A stretch of 64,000 bases of DNA. It comes from Marinobacterium nitratireducens. Lineage in GTDB: Bacteria; Pseudomonadota; Gammaproteobacteria; Pseudomonadales; Balneatricaceae. The DNA lies in contig NZ_BMLT01000005.1 in NCBI RefSeq assembly GCF_014645375.1, forward strand, positions 1 to 64,000, read 5' to 3'. Every line of letters starts with the position of its first letter. The first letter of the stretch is position 1. Position numbers and translations under genes: made by a program. A model generated the notes under the pieces. That model worked only from the letters and a program-made list of their open reading frames with translations, did not search any database and was not told the DNA's origin. Positions 56,086 through 64,000 of the stretch are shown piece after piece.

Positions 56086-57317
56086 AAGTTGTATCTTGTG
56101 AAACCTATATTGTCGCAACACCACCGCCTCACGTCGGAGGCATGTACTGGATCTTCGTCAGCCTGAAAACGGACTGCGGAATAGAAGGCATTGGTGAAGT
56201 ATACGCGGCGACCTTTCATCCCAAGGTGATGGTGCCCGCCATCGATGACGTCTTTGAGCGCTGTCTGCAGGGCAAGGATCCTCACCACGTCGAACGCTTC
56301 TTCCGTGAGGCCTACTCCAGCGGCTTCACCCAGCGGCCGGACCTGACCATGATGGGGATCGTCAGCGGTCTTGAAATGGCCTGCTGGGATATCATCGGCA
56401 AAGCCGCCGGCAAGCCCGTTTACGAACTGATTGGCGGTAAGGTCAACAGCCGACTGCGCTCCTACACCTACCTATACCCGAAGGACAGGAACGGCGACTA
56501 CGACTACGACAACGTCGAACTGGCAGTTGAATGTGCGCTGGAGAACAAGGAACGCGGCTTCACGGCACTGAAATTCGACCCGGCCGGTCCGTACAGCGCC
56601 TACTCCGGTCATATGCTGTCACTGGAAGCGATGGACAAGAGCGCGACGTTTTGCCGACGCATCCGCGAAGCGGTCGGCAACAGCTGCGACCTGCTGTTCG
56701 GTACCCATGGTCAGATGACGCCGGCCTCCGCTCTCCGTCTCGCACAACGGCTGGAACCTTTCGACCCGATGTGGTTCGAGGAGCCGGTGCCGCCGGGCCA
56801 GAGCGAAGCAATGTCCCGCGTGGCACAGAATACCCGCATCCCGGTGGCCACTGGCGAGCGCCTGACCACCAAGTACGAGTTCCATGATCTGCTGAAGAAC
56901 GGAGCGGCTTCCATTCTGCAGATGAATCTGGGCCGGGTTGGCGGCATTCTGGAAGGCAAGAAAATCGCGGCCATTGCCGAGGCCTACTACGCTCAGATCG
57001 CGCCGCATCTGTATAACGGCCCGGTCGGTGCAGCCGCCAGCATCCAGTTGGCCGCAGCCACGCCCAACTTCCTGATTCAGGAGAGCATTGGTACCTGGGA
57101 CGGTTTCCACGCCGAGGTCCTGCAGGAAAAGATCGAGTGGCAGGACGGCTATATCATTCCGTCCGACAAGCCCGGACTGGGCATTGAGCTGAACATGGAA
57201 GTGGTGAAAGCAAACTCGCCGTACACCGGCAAGGCTCTGCACCTGAGCATGGACCCCAGACCTTACGACTATAAAGAACAGTCCTCCACTCTCTGGAAAG
57301 CCCAGCCGGAGCGCTAA
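56082..57317 (+). CDS. Enolase-superfamily dehydratase (mandelate racemase/muconate lactonizing family)
   Basis: A 411-residue member of the MR/MLE branch of the enolase superfamily, close to acid-sugar dehydratases. Metal glutamates are seen in [13 protein letters not shown] and [13 protein letters not shown]; the general-base His is in [20 protein letters not shown]. At the place of the first metal ligand, usually Asp, the sequence reads [11 protein letters not shown], with Gly-Thr-His. Expected reaction: dehydration of an aldonate or uronate to a 2-keto-3-deoxy acid. It overlaps the transporter gene and is two bases from the GMC gene. Confidence 0.85.
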   Translation: MKVVSCETYIVATPPPHVGGMYWIFVSLKTDCGIEGIGEVYAATFHPKVMVPAIDDVFERCLQGKDPHHVERFFREAYSSGFTQRPDLTMMGIVSGLEMACWDIIGKAAGKPVYELIGGKVNSRLRSYTYLYPKDRNGDYDYDNVELAVECALENKERGFTALKFDPAGPYSAYSGHMLSLEAMDKSATFCRRIREAVGNSCDLLFGTHGQMTPASALRLAQRLEPFDPMWFEEPVPPGQSEAMSRVAQNTRIPVATGERLTTKYEFHDLLKNGAASILQMNLGRVGGILEGKKIAAIAEAYYAQIAPHLYNGPVGAAASIQLAAATPNFLIQESIGTWDGFHAEVLQEKIEWQDGYIIPSDKPGLGIELNMEVVKANSPYTGKALHLSMDPRPYDYKEQSSTLWKAQPER

Positions 57318-57319
57318 CT

Positions 57320-58936
57320 ATGCAATATGATTTCATTGTCGTGGGCGCCGGCTCTGCCGGCTGCATACTGGCACACCGCCTCACTGAAACGGGGCAGTAC
57401 AAGGTACTGCTGCTGGAGGCGGGCGGAAAAGACAGCTCGCCCTGGATCAAGCTGCCGGTCGGCTTCGCCAAGACCTACTACAACCCGCAGTACAACTACA
57501 TGTACTACAGCGAGGAAGAAAATGGCATGGCCGGACGCAAGCTCTACGCCCCCCGGGGCAAGGTGCAGGGCGGTTCCGGTTCGATCAATGCCATGATCTA
57601 CGTTCGAGGTCAGAAAGCGGACTTCGATGACTGGGCGGCCGCTGGCAACGAGGGATGGTCCTACCAGGATGTCCTGCCCTATTTCAAGAAGCTGGAACAG
57701 CACCCGGCCGGCGACACGGAATACCACTCCGGCAAGGGGCTGATCGGGATAACGCCGATGAAGGACGGCGCACACCCGATCTGCCAACACTACCTGAAAG
57801 GCGCAGAGCAGCTGGGCTACCACGTAAATGAGGACTTCAATGGCGAAACCATAGAGGGTGCCGGCATCTACGAGGCCAACATTCGCAACGGCCAGCGGGA
57901 CTCCAGCAACACCGCTTACCTGAAGCCCGCGTTGAAGCGCCCCAACCTGCATATCCGGCGGGTAACCATGGCGGAAAAAATCCTGCTGGATGACAACGAC
58001 CGCGCCATTGGCGTACAGGTACGCAGTGGCGACACTGTCGAGACGATAACGGCCAGGCGGGAAGTCATTCTGGCGGCAGGCGCGGTGGACTCGCCGAAGC
58101 TGCTGCAGTTATCCGGCATCGGCGACAAGGCCCTGCTGGACAAGCACCGGATTCCATTGCGCAAGCACTTGCCCGCCGTGGGTCAAAATCTGCAGGATCA
58201 TCTCTGCGTCAGTTATTACTATCGTGCCAACATGAAAACCCTCAATGACGAGTTTCTTTCGTACTGGGGACAGGCGAAGGCAGGGCTTCAGTATTTGATC
58301 AATCGTACCGGACCACTGAGCATGAGCGTCAATCAGGCCGGGGGGTTCTTCAGGGGCGATGAGGACGAACAGCTGCCAAACATTCAGCTGTACTTCAACC
58401 CGATGTCGTACCAGATTCCGAAGGACCCGAACGCCAAAATGATGCCAGAGCCCTATTCAGGATTCCTGGTGGCATTCAACTCGTGCCGCCCCAGCAGTAA
58501 GGGCCGTATCGAAATTGCGTCGAACAATCCGCAGGATGCCGCACAGATCCGGCCGAATTACCTTTCCACCGAGAAAGATGTGCGCGAAGTGCTTCAGGGC
58601 AGCAAACTGATACGTAAAATCATGAGTGCTCCGGCCCTGCAGGCCATCACCGTGGAAGAAGTGCTTCCCGGCAACACCGTGCACGACGAAGAGACGATGT
58701 TGCAGTACTTCCGCGAGAACGGCGGCTCGATCTATCACCTGTGCGGCTCCTGCGCGATGGGACCCAGCGCCGAAACCGCAGTGGTGGACAGTCGCCTGCG
58801 GGTTCACGGCATCAACGGATTGCGAGTGATCGACGCTTCGGTCTTCCCCAACATCACCTCCGGCAATCTCAATGCGCCGACCATGATGGTGGCGGAAAAG
58901 GGCGCCGAAATGGTTTTACAGGACAATCAAGGCTGA
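57320..58936 (+). CDS. GMC family flavoprotein oxidoreductase (alcohol dehydrogenase-like)
   Basis: A 538-residue FAD-dependent glucose-methanol-choline oxidoreductase. FAD-binding [14 protein letters not shown] is at the start, the family signature [18 protein letters not shown] near 80-97, and the active-site region [10 protein letters not shown] with [17 protein letters not shown] at the end (catalytic His and Asn). It oxidises an alcohol to an aldehyde, matching the aldehyde dehydrogenase at the head of the operon. BetA-like overall, but no glycine-betaine genes are near. Last gene of the cassette; a long hairpin follows. Confidence 0.9.
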   Translation: MQYDFIVVGAGSAGCILAHRLTETGQYKVLLLEAGGKDSSPWIKLPVGFAKTYYNPQYNYMYYSEEENGMAGRKLYAPRGKVQGGSGSINAMIYVRGQKADFDDWAAAGNEGWSYQDVLPYFKKLEQHPAGDTEYHSGKGLIGITPMKDGAHPICQHYLKGAEQLGYHVNEDFNGETIEGAGIYEANIRNGQRDSSNTAYLKPALKRPNLHIRRVTMAEKILLDDNDRAIGVQVRSGDTVETITARREVILAAGAVDSPKLLQLSGIGDKALLDKHRIPLRKHLPAVGQNLQDHLCVSYYYRANMKTLNDEFLSYWGQAKAGLQYLINRTGPLSMSVNQAGGFFRGDEDEQLPNIQLYFNPMSYQIPKDPNAKMMPEPYSGFLVAFNSCRPSSKGRIEIASNNPQDAAQIRPNYLSTEKDVREVLQGSKLIRKIMSAPALQAITVEEVLPGNTVHDEETMLQYFRENGGSIYHLCGSCAMGPSAETAVVDSRLRVHGINGLRVIDASVFPNITSGNLNAPTMMVAEKGAEMVLQDNQG

Positions 58937-58961
58937 TTGACCCGCCCCCATCGCAGTTCGC

Positions 58962-58995
58962 CGACAGTTTAATCGCCTTGCCGATTAAACTGTCG
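58962..58995. terminator. Long stem-loop after the catabolic operon
   Basis: A perfect 14-bp stem (CGACAGTTTAATCG / CGATTAAACTGTCG) with a 6-base loop lies 25 bases after the GMC stop. The tail is CCCCTTA rather than a T tract, so it may protect the 3' end or act as a weak terminator. Confidence 0.6.
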
Positions 58996-59171
58996 TCCCC
59001 TTAGCTCTTGCCCCTGAATTGCAGCGATATCCGCAGCTGGCGCCTCGATAGGCCCCCGGCGGGCGCTCACCGACGCTTTATAACGCTGCTGCAGACGTGT
59101 TTTCCGGAGGTTTAGCAACTAGGCTGCAGGGGTTTGGCCGCCGGGCGAAGCCTCCATAACCATTCCCGAAG

Positions 59172-59247
59172 GATTCGCCCGCGGAGCGAGCTCCTACAAC
59201 AGCCCGACGGTTCGCAGGCCCGTAGGAGCCCACTCTGTGGGCGAATC
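59172..59247. repeat. Single REP doublet
   Basis: GATTCGCCCGCGGAGCGAGC...CTCCTAC and GTAGGAGCCCACTCTGTGGG...CGAATC face each other, with GATTCGCCC / GGGCGAATC as terminal inverted repeats. The hairpins are the same as those of the 91-bp array at 21554-22497, here as a single copy in inverted order. Confidence 0.85.
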
Positions 59248-59261
59248 TATCTATCCTGCCG

Positions 59262-60503
59262 TCAGGAATCGGCGCCGGACTGGAGCCCCGAGAGCGAGGG
59301 GCCGCCCCCGTGACGGCGATCACGCAGCTGCGGCTGCAGCCCGGTCTCCCGGCGAATGCTCCTGTAGCTGCGAACCAGCAGAAGCAACAAGGCAGCCGCA
59401 TGGACCGCAACGATAAAACAATAAAGCGCGACGACACCGTAGCGGTGCATCAGGAAGCCGGCTATCAGCGGCCCCAGTATGCCGCCGACACCCAGCAGCA
59501 CCTTGAGGGTAGCGGTCGCGGGCAAAGCCTCCCCTGCACCGATCCGGTCGAACACCTGGGTCACGGCGAGCGGAAACAGCGCCGCCCCGGCACCGCCGGA
59601 CAGTATGAACAGCGCCACCAGTGCGATCTGCGGCAGACTGTAATAGGCGTCTAAAACGATCAGCGCATTGCCTAGCATGCCCAGCAGCATCAGCCCGATG
59701 GCCACCGCCCCCTTATCGAAGCGGTCGGCAAGCCAGCCCGACGGAAGCTGGGTCACCAGAACCCCCAGTTGGTAGGACCCCAGCACGATCGCCAGCCAGA
59801 TGCCGACCAGCCCTTTCTCGAAGGCATAGAGCGACACCAGCGAAATACTCGCGGCGCCGACCAGCCCTGCGCAGAATCCGGTAATCATCCCCTCAGGCGA
59901 ACAGGCCCAGAGCCTGCGCAGGGACATAACGCAGGCGCTTGCCGGGATTTCAGGCGCCGGCAACCGGGTCATCGACATGGCCACGAGCGCAAAACTCAGC
60001 AGCACCGAGACAATGCCGAAGATGCGCACGTCGTAGCCGCCGGCGACGTTCAGGAACAGTGGCGCCGTACCGAACCCCAGCGAAAAGCAGATCTGGCTGA
60101 GGCCAAAGATCCGTCCGCGGGTACGCCGGTCGCACAGCACGCTCAACCAGCTCTCCAGGATGATCAGGCTCGCGTATAAACAGAAGCCGGCAAGCAACCG
60201 CAGCAAGGCGGTCACCCAGACGTCATCCAGGTAACTGTGCGCGATCGCGATGCTGGACAGGGTCGCCGACGTGGTGACGAAGGCCCGTACATGACCGACC
60301 CTGATCACGATCCTGGATGCCCACAGACCGGCCAGGATATTGCCGACGGCGAACAGGCTCATGGCAAAGCCGATCATCGACTCATCCACGCCGGACTGCT
60401 TCAGCCGCACCGGCAGGAGAACGAAAAACAGGTTATGACCTGCGCCCAACATCAAGACCGAAAACAGGATGGGGCGAACGCGAAACAGGATACTGGATGA
60501 CAT
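59262..60503 (-). CDS. MFS transporter, YcaD-like
   Basis: A 413-residue major facilitator permease with twelve hydrophobic segments. Motifs: FFVLLPVRLKQSGVDESMIG at the start, CLYASLIILESWLSVLCDRR followed by TRGRIFGLSQICFSLGFG, and LPSGWLADRFDKGAVAIGL. The LESWLN-like and RG-x-x-FG segments are typical of the YcaD group, whose substrates are unknown. It follows pepA on the minus strand with only 25 bases between, suggesting an operon; a link to peptide or amino acid handling is possible but unproven. Confidence 0.87.
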   Translation of the reverse strand: MSSSILFRVRPILFSVLMLGAGHNLFFVLLPVRLKQSGVDESMIGFAMSLFAVGNILAGLWASRIVIRVGHVRAFVTTSATLSSIAIAHSYLDDVWVTALLRLLAGFCLYASLIILESWLSVLCDRRTRGRIFGLSQICFSLGFGTAPLFLNVAGGYDVRIFGIVSVLLSFALVAMSMTRLPAPEIPASACVMSLRRLWACSPEGMITGFCAGLVGAASISLVSLYAFEKGLVGIWLAIVLGSYQLGVLVTQLPSGWLADRFDKGAVAIGLMLLGMLGNALIVLDAYYSLPQIALVALFILSGGAGAALFPLAVTQVFDRIGAGEALPATATLKVLLGVGGILGPLIAGFLMHRYGVVALYCFIVAVHAAALLLLLVRSYRSIRRETGLQPQLRDRRHGGGPSLSGLQSGADS

Positions 60504-60528
60504 GGTGGCCGGGTCCTTTACCTGCGGT

Positions 60529-62064
60529 TCAGATCGTCACGGCGGACGCATCATCCCGGGGCGCCCCGTCGAACCTCGTCGCCGCCTGCTCCAGCAGGTA
60601 CTGGCTGAGCAGCGGTACGCAGCGTCCGGTCGCCCCCTTCTCCTTGCCGCTGTTGCGGGCGACGCCCGCGATATCCAGGTGCGCCCAGCGAAAGGCTCCG
60701 GCAAAGCGGGACAGGAAGCAGGCGGCGGTGATGGTGCCGGCCGCCGGGCCGCCCAGGTTGGCGATATCGGCGAAGTTGGAATCCAGCTGCTCCTGGTACT
60801 CGTCCCACAGCGGCAGACGCCAGGCACGGTCGGCAGCGAAGCTACCGGCACTCAGCAGATCGCCGGCGAGAGCGTCGTCATTGGCCAGCAGCCCGCAGGC
60901 ATGACTGCCGAGGGCGATGGAGCAGGCGCCGGTCAGAGTGGCGATATCGACCACCGTCTTGGGCTTGAAACGCCCGGCATAAGTCAGGGCGTCGCACAGG
61001 ACCAGGCGGCCCTCGGCGTCGGTGTTGAGGACTTCGACGGTCTGCCCGGACAGGGTGGTGACGACGTCGCCGGGCTTGAGCGCGCGACTGCCCGGCATGT
61101 TCTCCGCGGCGGCCACGATGCCGACGACATTGATCGGCAGCGCCATTTCGGCCACGGCGTTGAGGGTACCCAGTACGCTGGCGGCGCCACACATGTCGAA
61201 CTTCATTTCGTCCATCGCGGCGCCCGGCTTCAGGCTGATGCCGCCGGTGTCGAAGGTGATGCCCTTGCCGACCAGCACGTGCGGTTGCGCATCCGGATCG
61301 TCGCTGCCGTTGTACTGAATGACTATGAGTTTCGACGGCTGGTCGGAACCGTTACCCACCGCCAGCAGTGAGCCCATGCCGAGTGCCGCCATATCGCGCT
61401 CGTCGAGGACACTGGTGCTGACACGGTCGCACTCCTGCGCCAGCCGAACTGCCTGCTCTGCCAGATAGCTCGGCGTGCAGACGTTGCCCGGCAGGTTGCC
61501 GAGGTCGCGCGCCAGCGCGACGCCATTGGCGATGGCGGCACCGTCGGCCAGCGCCTGCCTGCCCGCTTCGGCAGCATTCTCCGGCAACAGAATCCGAACC
61601 TGTGCCAGGGCCTGCGGCTCGGCCTTGCCGCTCTTGGTCTGATCGTATCGATACAGCTCGGCACAACCCCACTCGATCAGCAGACGGGACTGACGGTACA
61701 TATCCGTAGCCGCGATGCAGGGAACGTCGAGCGCGAACAGCACGTCGCGGGCGCGGATTTTCCTGATGGCGTCGAAGGCAGCCCTGACCTGCTTGCGATA
61801 GTTGCGGTCGTTGCGCTCGCAGTCCTGGCCGAGACCGAGCAGCAGCACGCGCCGGGCCCTGACGCCGGGTACGTGGTGTAAAAGCAGGCTTTCGGCGACC
61901 GCGCCGCGTATATCGCCGCTCCCGACGATGTCCGAGAGATAGCCGCCGCTGGCCGTGTCGAGATTCCGGGCCGCGGGGGTCAGAACTCCGCCGGCTTCGA
62001 TACCGACGACAAGCAGTTCCGTTTCCAGCCCCTCGATGGCGCCGCTGAGTATTTCAAAATCCAT
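60529..62064 (-). CDS. pepA: Leucyl aminopeptidase (M17)
   Basis: A 511-residue manganese/zinc aminopeptidase that trims N-terminal residues from peptides in the cytoplasm. The active-site signature NTDAEGRLVLCDAL is present, with metal and catalytic residues in GKGITFDTGGISLKPGA and MKFDMCGAASVLG. ARDLGNLPGNVCTPSYLAEQ is also family text. The ATG at 62064 is preceded by GGAG; a TTG five codons upstream is less likely. Divergent from an OPT peptide transporter, which fits import followed by hydrolysis of peptides. Confidence 0.93.
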   Translation of the reverse strand: MDFEILSGAIEGLETELLVVGIEAGGVLTPAARNLDTASGGYLSDIVGSGDIRGAVAESLLLHHVPGVRARRVLLLGLGQDCERNDRNYRKQVRAAFDAIRKIRARDVLFALDVPCIAATDMYRQSRLLIEWGCAELYRYDQTKSGKAEPQALAQVRILLPENAAEAGRQALADGAAIANGVALARDLGNLPGNVCTPSYLAEQAVRLAQECDRVSTSVLDERDMAALGMGSLLAVGNGSDQPSKLIVIQYNGSDDPDAQPHVLVGKGITFDTGGISLKPGAAMDEMKFDMCGAASVLGTLNAVAEMALPINVVGIVAAAENMPGSRALKPGDVVTTLSGQTVEVLNTDAEGRLVLCDALTYAGRFKPKTVVDIATLTGACSIALGSHACGLLANDDALAGDLLSAGSFAADRAWRLPLWDEYQEQLDSNFADIANLGGPAAGTITAACFLSRFAGAFRWAHLDIAGVARNSGKEKGATGRCVPLLSQYLLEQAATRFDGAPRDDASAVTI

Positions 62065-62160
62065 GGTCGCTCCAGACAAAGACTCGTTGTGTTTTCAGGA
62101 TTGCTGCATTGCCTCGGCCCGGTCAGCCGCACCTCACAGAGCAAAGTGGATGCGAAAGAC

Positions 62161-62190
62161 TTGACGTTGGCGGCAATATTGTTGCATATT
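62161..62190 (+). promoter_or_regulatory. Candidate sigma-70 promoter for the OPT transporter
   Basis: TTGACG and CATATT are separated by 18 bases in an AT-rich spot 45 bases upstream of the start codon. The -35 matches five of six consensus bases, the -10 four of six. It lies in the spacer divergent from pepA. Confidence 0.45.
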
Positions 62191-62235
62191 TTAGAACCTT
62201 GTTCCGATATTTAACAACAATAAACGGAGTCCACT

Positions 62236-63903
62236 ATGCTTAAAACGTATCGATCATGGATACGCTCGCCGGGAGGATCCAACTGCATGAGCTACGACGA
62301 CACACTGGCGGCGCCCGAGGGCACCGCGCAGAATGGCAGTCATCCTCGCGCGCTCGCCCTCAACAACCTTGTGCTGACCGTGATGCTCAGCATTGCCGGC
62401 GCCATCATCGGCATTCAGCTGCTGGCAAGCCTGGGGATCACCCCCAGCACCTCGCTGATCGGTGCGCTCGCCGCAATGGCGCTGGCACGCATTCCGCTGA
62501 GCATCTTCCGTGGCTATCGCTCGATACACGCGCAGAACCTGGCGCAGACCAGTATCTCGTCCGCCACCTTCGGCGCGGCCAATACGCTGTTCCTGCCAAT
62601 AGGCATTCCCTACCTGTTCGGTATGCCCGAGATGGTTCAGCCCATGCTGGTTGGCGTGGCGATGGCGCTGCTGCTGGACGCCTGGCTGCTCTACCGCATG
62701 TTCGACACACCGGCCTTCCCGGCCAAAAACCCCTGGCCTCCGGGCGTGGCGTCGGCCATGGCGATCAGGGCGGGTGACACCGGCGGCAGGCAGGCCAGGA
62801 TCCTGCTGGGCGGGCTCGCGGTCGGCGTGGCAGGGGCGGTGTTCAAGCTGCCGATGTCCGCCTTTGGCGTGGCCCTGCTGGCCGGGCTCAGTTCGATGAT
62901 TGCCTTTGCCACCGGCCTGATGATCCGCGGTTATTCGCTGCCGCTGCTGGATCTGGATATTGCCGCCATGTATATCCCGCATGGCATGATGATCGGCGCG
63001 GGCCTGGTGGCCCTGGCGCAGGTCGGCCGCGTGATTCTGAAACGCCAGCGCGAAGCCAGAGCCGCGGACACACCGACAGAAGCGGCCGGCGCCAGACGGC
63101 TCGGTCGCGCGCTCGGCGCCGGCGGTATCGGCTACCTGGTGATCTCGCTGTTCCTGGCCGTGGGCACGGGTATCTATACCGAGATGTCCATTGGTATGCT
63201 GCTGGCGTTCGTGCTGTTCGCGACTGCCGCCGCCTTCGTGCACGAACTGATCGTCGGCATCGCCGCCATGCACTCCGGCTGGTTCCCCGCCTTTGCGGTA
63301 GCGCTGATTACCCTGATCCTCGGCATCATTATCGGCTTTCCGCCCGAGGCACTGGTGGTCATCGCGGGCTTCTCGGCAGCCACCGGCCCCGCTTTCGCCG
63401 ATATGGGTTATGACCTCAAGACCGGCTACATGCTGCGCGGTGAAGGCGCGGATCCCGCCTTCGAGCTGGAAGGCCGCCGTCAACAGCTGATCGCCGGCAT
63501 GATCGGTTTCGTCTGCGCCATCGCGGTCGTCCTGCTGTCCTACCAGACTTTCTTCGACAGAGGGCAGACGGCGCCGATCAACGCCGCCTACGTCGCAGCC
63601 ATCAACGCCGGCATGTCGATGGACACCGCGATCAACCTGGCGCTCTGGGCCATTCCCGGTGCGCTGCTGCAGTTAATCGGCGGCTCGGGCCGGCAGCTCG
63701 GCATACTGTTCGCGACCGGTCTGCTGATCAATTTCCCACCGGCCGGCTGGATGGTCGCGCTGGGCGTCATCTGCCGTCTGGTTTTCCTGCGGGTGACAGG
63801 CACGGATACACGCGACCGCCTGGAGGTCTTTGCCGGCGGCGTGATCGCCGGCGACGCGCTCTACTCCTTCTTCTCGAGCGGCTTCAGATCCCTGAGCAAA
63901 TAG
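62236..63903 (+). CDS. OPT family oligopeptide transporter
   Basis: A 555-residue membrane protein with about fourteen hydrophobic segments, matching the bacterial OPT family. LNNLVLTVMLSIAGAIIGIQ, SSATFGAANTLFLPIGIPYL and LDLDIAAMYIPHGMMIGAGL are characteristic. OPT proteins take up oligopeptides, or metal-peptide complexes, by proton symport. The ATG at 62236 is preceded by ACGGAG; an internal ATG at 62287 would remove 17 residues. Its pairing with pepA suggests peptide nutrition. Confidence 0.88.
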   Translation: MLKTYRSWIRSPGGSNCMSYDDTLAAPEGTAQNGSHPRALALNNLVLTVMLSIAGAIIGIQLLASLGITPSTSLIGALAAMALARIPLSIFRGYRSIHAQNLAQTSISSATFGAANTLFLPIGIPYLFGMPEMVQPMLVGVAMALLLDAWLLYRMFDTPAFPAKNPWPPGVASAMAIRAGDTGGRQARILLGGLAVGVAGAVFKLPMSAFGVALLAGLSSMIAFATGLMIRGYSLPLLDLDIAAMYIPHGMMIGAGLVALAQVGRVILKRQREARAADTPTEAAGARRLGRALGAGGIGYLVISLFLAVGTGIYTEMSIGMLLAFVLFATAAAFVHELIVGIAAMHSGWFPAFAVALITLILGIIIGFPPEALVVIAGFSAATGPAFADMGYDLKTGYMLRGEGADPAFELEGRRQQLIAGMIGFVCAIAVVLLSYQTFFDRGQTAPINAAYVAAINAGMSMDTAINLALWAIPGALLQLIGGSGRQLGILFATGLLINFPPAGWMVALGVICRLVFLRVTGTDTRDRLEVFAGGVIAGDALYSFFSSGFRSLSK

Positions 63904-63954
63904 ACAACCTGCGAATATTTCCGATTGCGGCTCTGGTCTGCCACGCAGGCCAAA

Positions 63955-63976
63955 TGGAACCTGCTCGCAGGTTCCA
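63955..63976. terminator. Stem-loop after the OPT gene
   Basis: A 10-bp stem (TGGAACCTGC / GCAGGTTCCA) with a 2-base loop, about 50 bases after the stop. A short T-rich tail (ATTATTTTT) begins 13 bases later, so it is an imperfect terminator candidate. Confidence 0.4.
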
Positions 63977-64000
63977 CCGAGCCGCCCATTATTTTTGGAG

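Larger units (their letters stand above)
58937..59261. other. Convergent spacer with hairpin and REP doublet
   Basis: Between the GMC gene and a convergent MFS gene. Contains the stem-loop at 58962-58995 and the REP doublet at 59172-59247; no coding sequence is seen. Confidence 0.6.

Overview
The window is about 64 kb of high-GC chromosome from a gammaproteobacterium, probably a marine or halotolerant member of the Pseudomonadales/Oceanospirillales. That placement is inferred from the gene families (RlmF, OprD-type porin, DUF2760/Hsp70 trio, bacterial FAN1 homologue, N-type ATPase), not from a marker gene. No rRNA, tRNA, CRISPR array or intact transposase was seen.

Layout. 1-5 kb: small metabolic and orphan genes (DUF1330, an SDR, a ParA-like ATPase, an AhpD-like protein) among repeats and a decayed polyamine permease. 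About 4.8-8.3 kb: an AT-rich stretch holding a large class 3 lipase and a broken gene, probably acquired by transfer. 8.4-16.4 kb: an NCS1 transporter and an N-type rotary ATPase operon, atpD-C-Q-B-E-F-A-G. It lacks atpR and atpH, carries a b subunit with a delta-like C-terminus, and has an inverted repeat between atpB and atpE. 16.5-22.5 kb: a small membrane protein, a HepT/MntA toxin-antitoxin pair, a FAN1-like nuclease overlapping a nuclease-helicase, then ten copies of a 91-bp palindromic repeat. 22.5-33.6 kb: a giant cyclase/ATPase/TPR regulator, a DUF4239 membrane protein, a TetR regulator, a HisN-like phosphatase behind an octaheme-TPR cytochrome, a secreted M28 peptidase, and a second repeat array (four 121-bp units). 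33.6-38.8 kb: DUF2760-Hsp70-Hsp70. 38.9-52 kb: porin, thioesterase, a sulfonate-type ABC importer with a DsrE-like protein, a DUF2252 protein, a TRIC channel, RlmF, a queuosine mannosyltransferase-family enzyme, a LigB dioxygenase, DoxX, LysR and TraX. 52-59 kb: an IclR-controlled catabolic cassette (aldehyde dehydrogenase, MFS transporter, enolase-superfamily dehydratase, GMC oxidoreductase). 59-64 kb: an MFS transporter, then leucyl aminopeptidase divergent from an OPT peptide transporter.

Two points stand out. First, the N-ATPase departs from the textbook complex in several subunits: the alpha P-loop has lost its lysine, the c-subunit ion site is atypical, b carries a delta-like domain, and AtpR is missing. 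Second, almost every palindromic repeat cluster lies between convergent genes. The exceptions are a 182-bp inverted repeat inside the atp operon and a copy at the left edge whose upstream neighbour lies outside the window. The catabolic cassette looks like a complete uptake and oxidation route for an unknown polyol or sugar acid.
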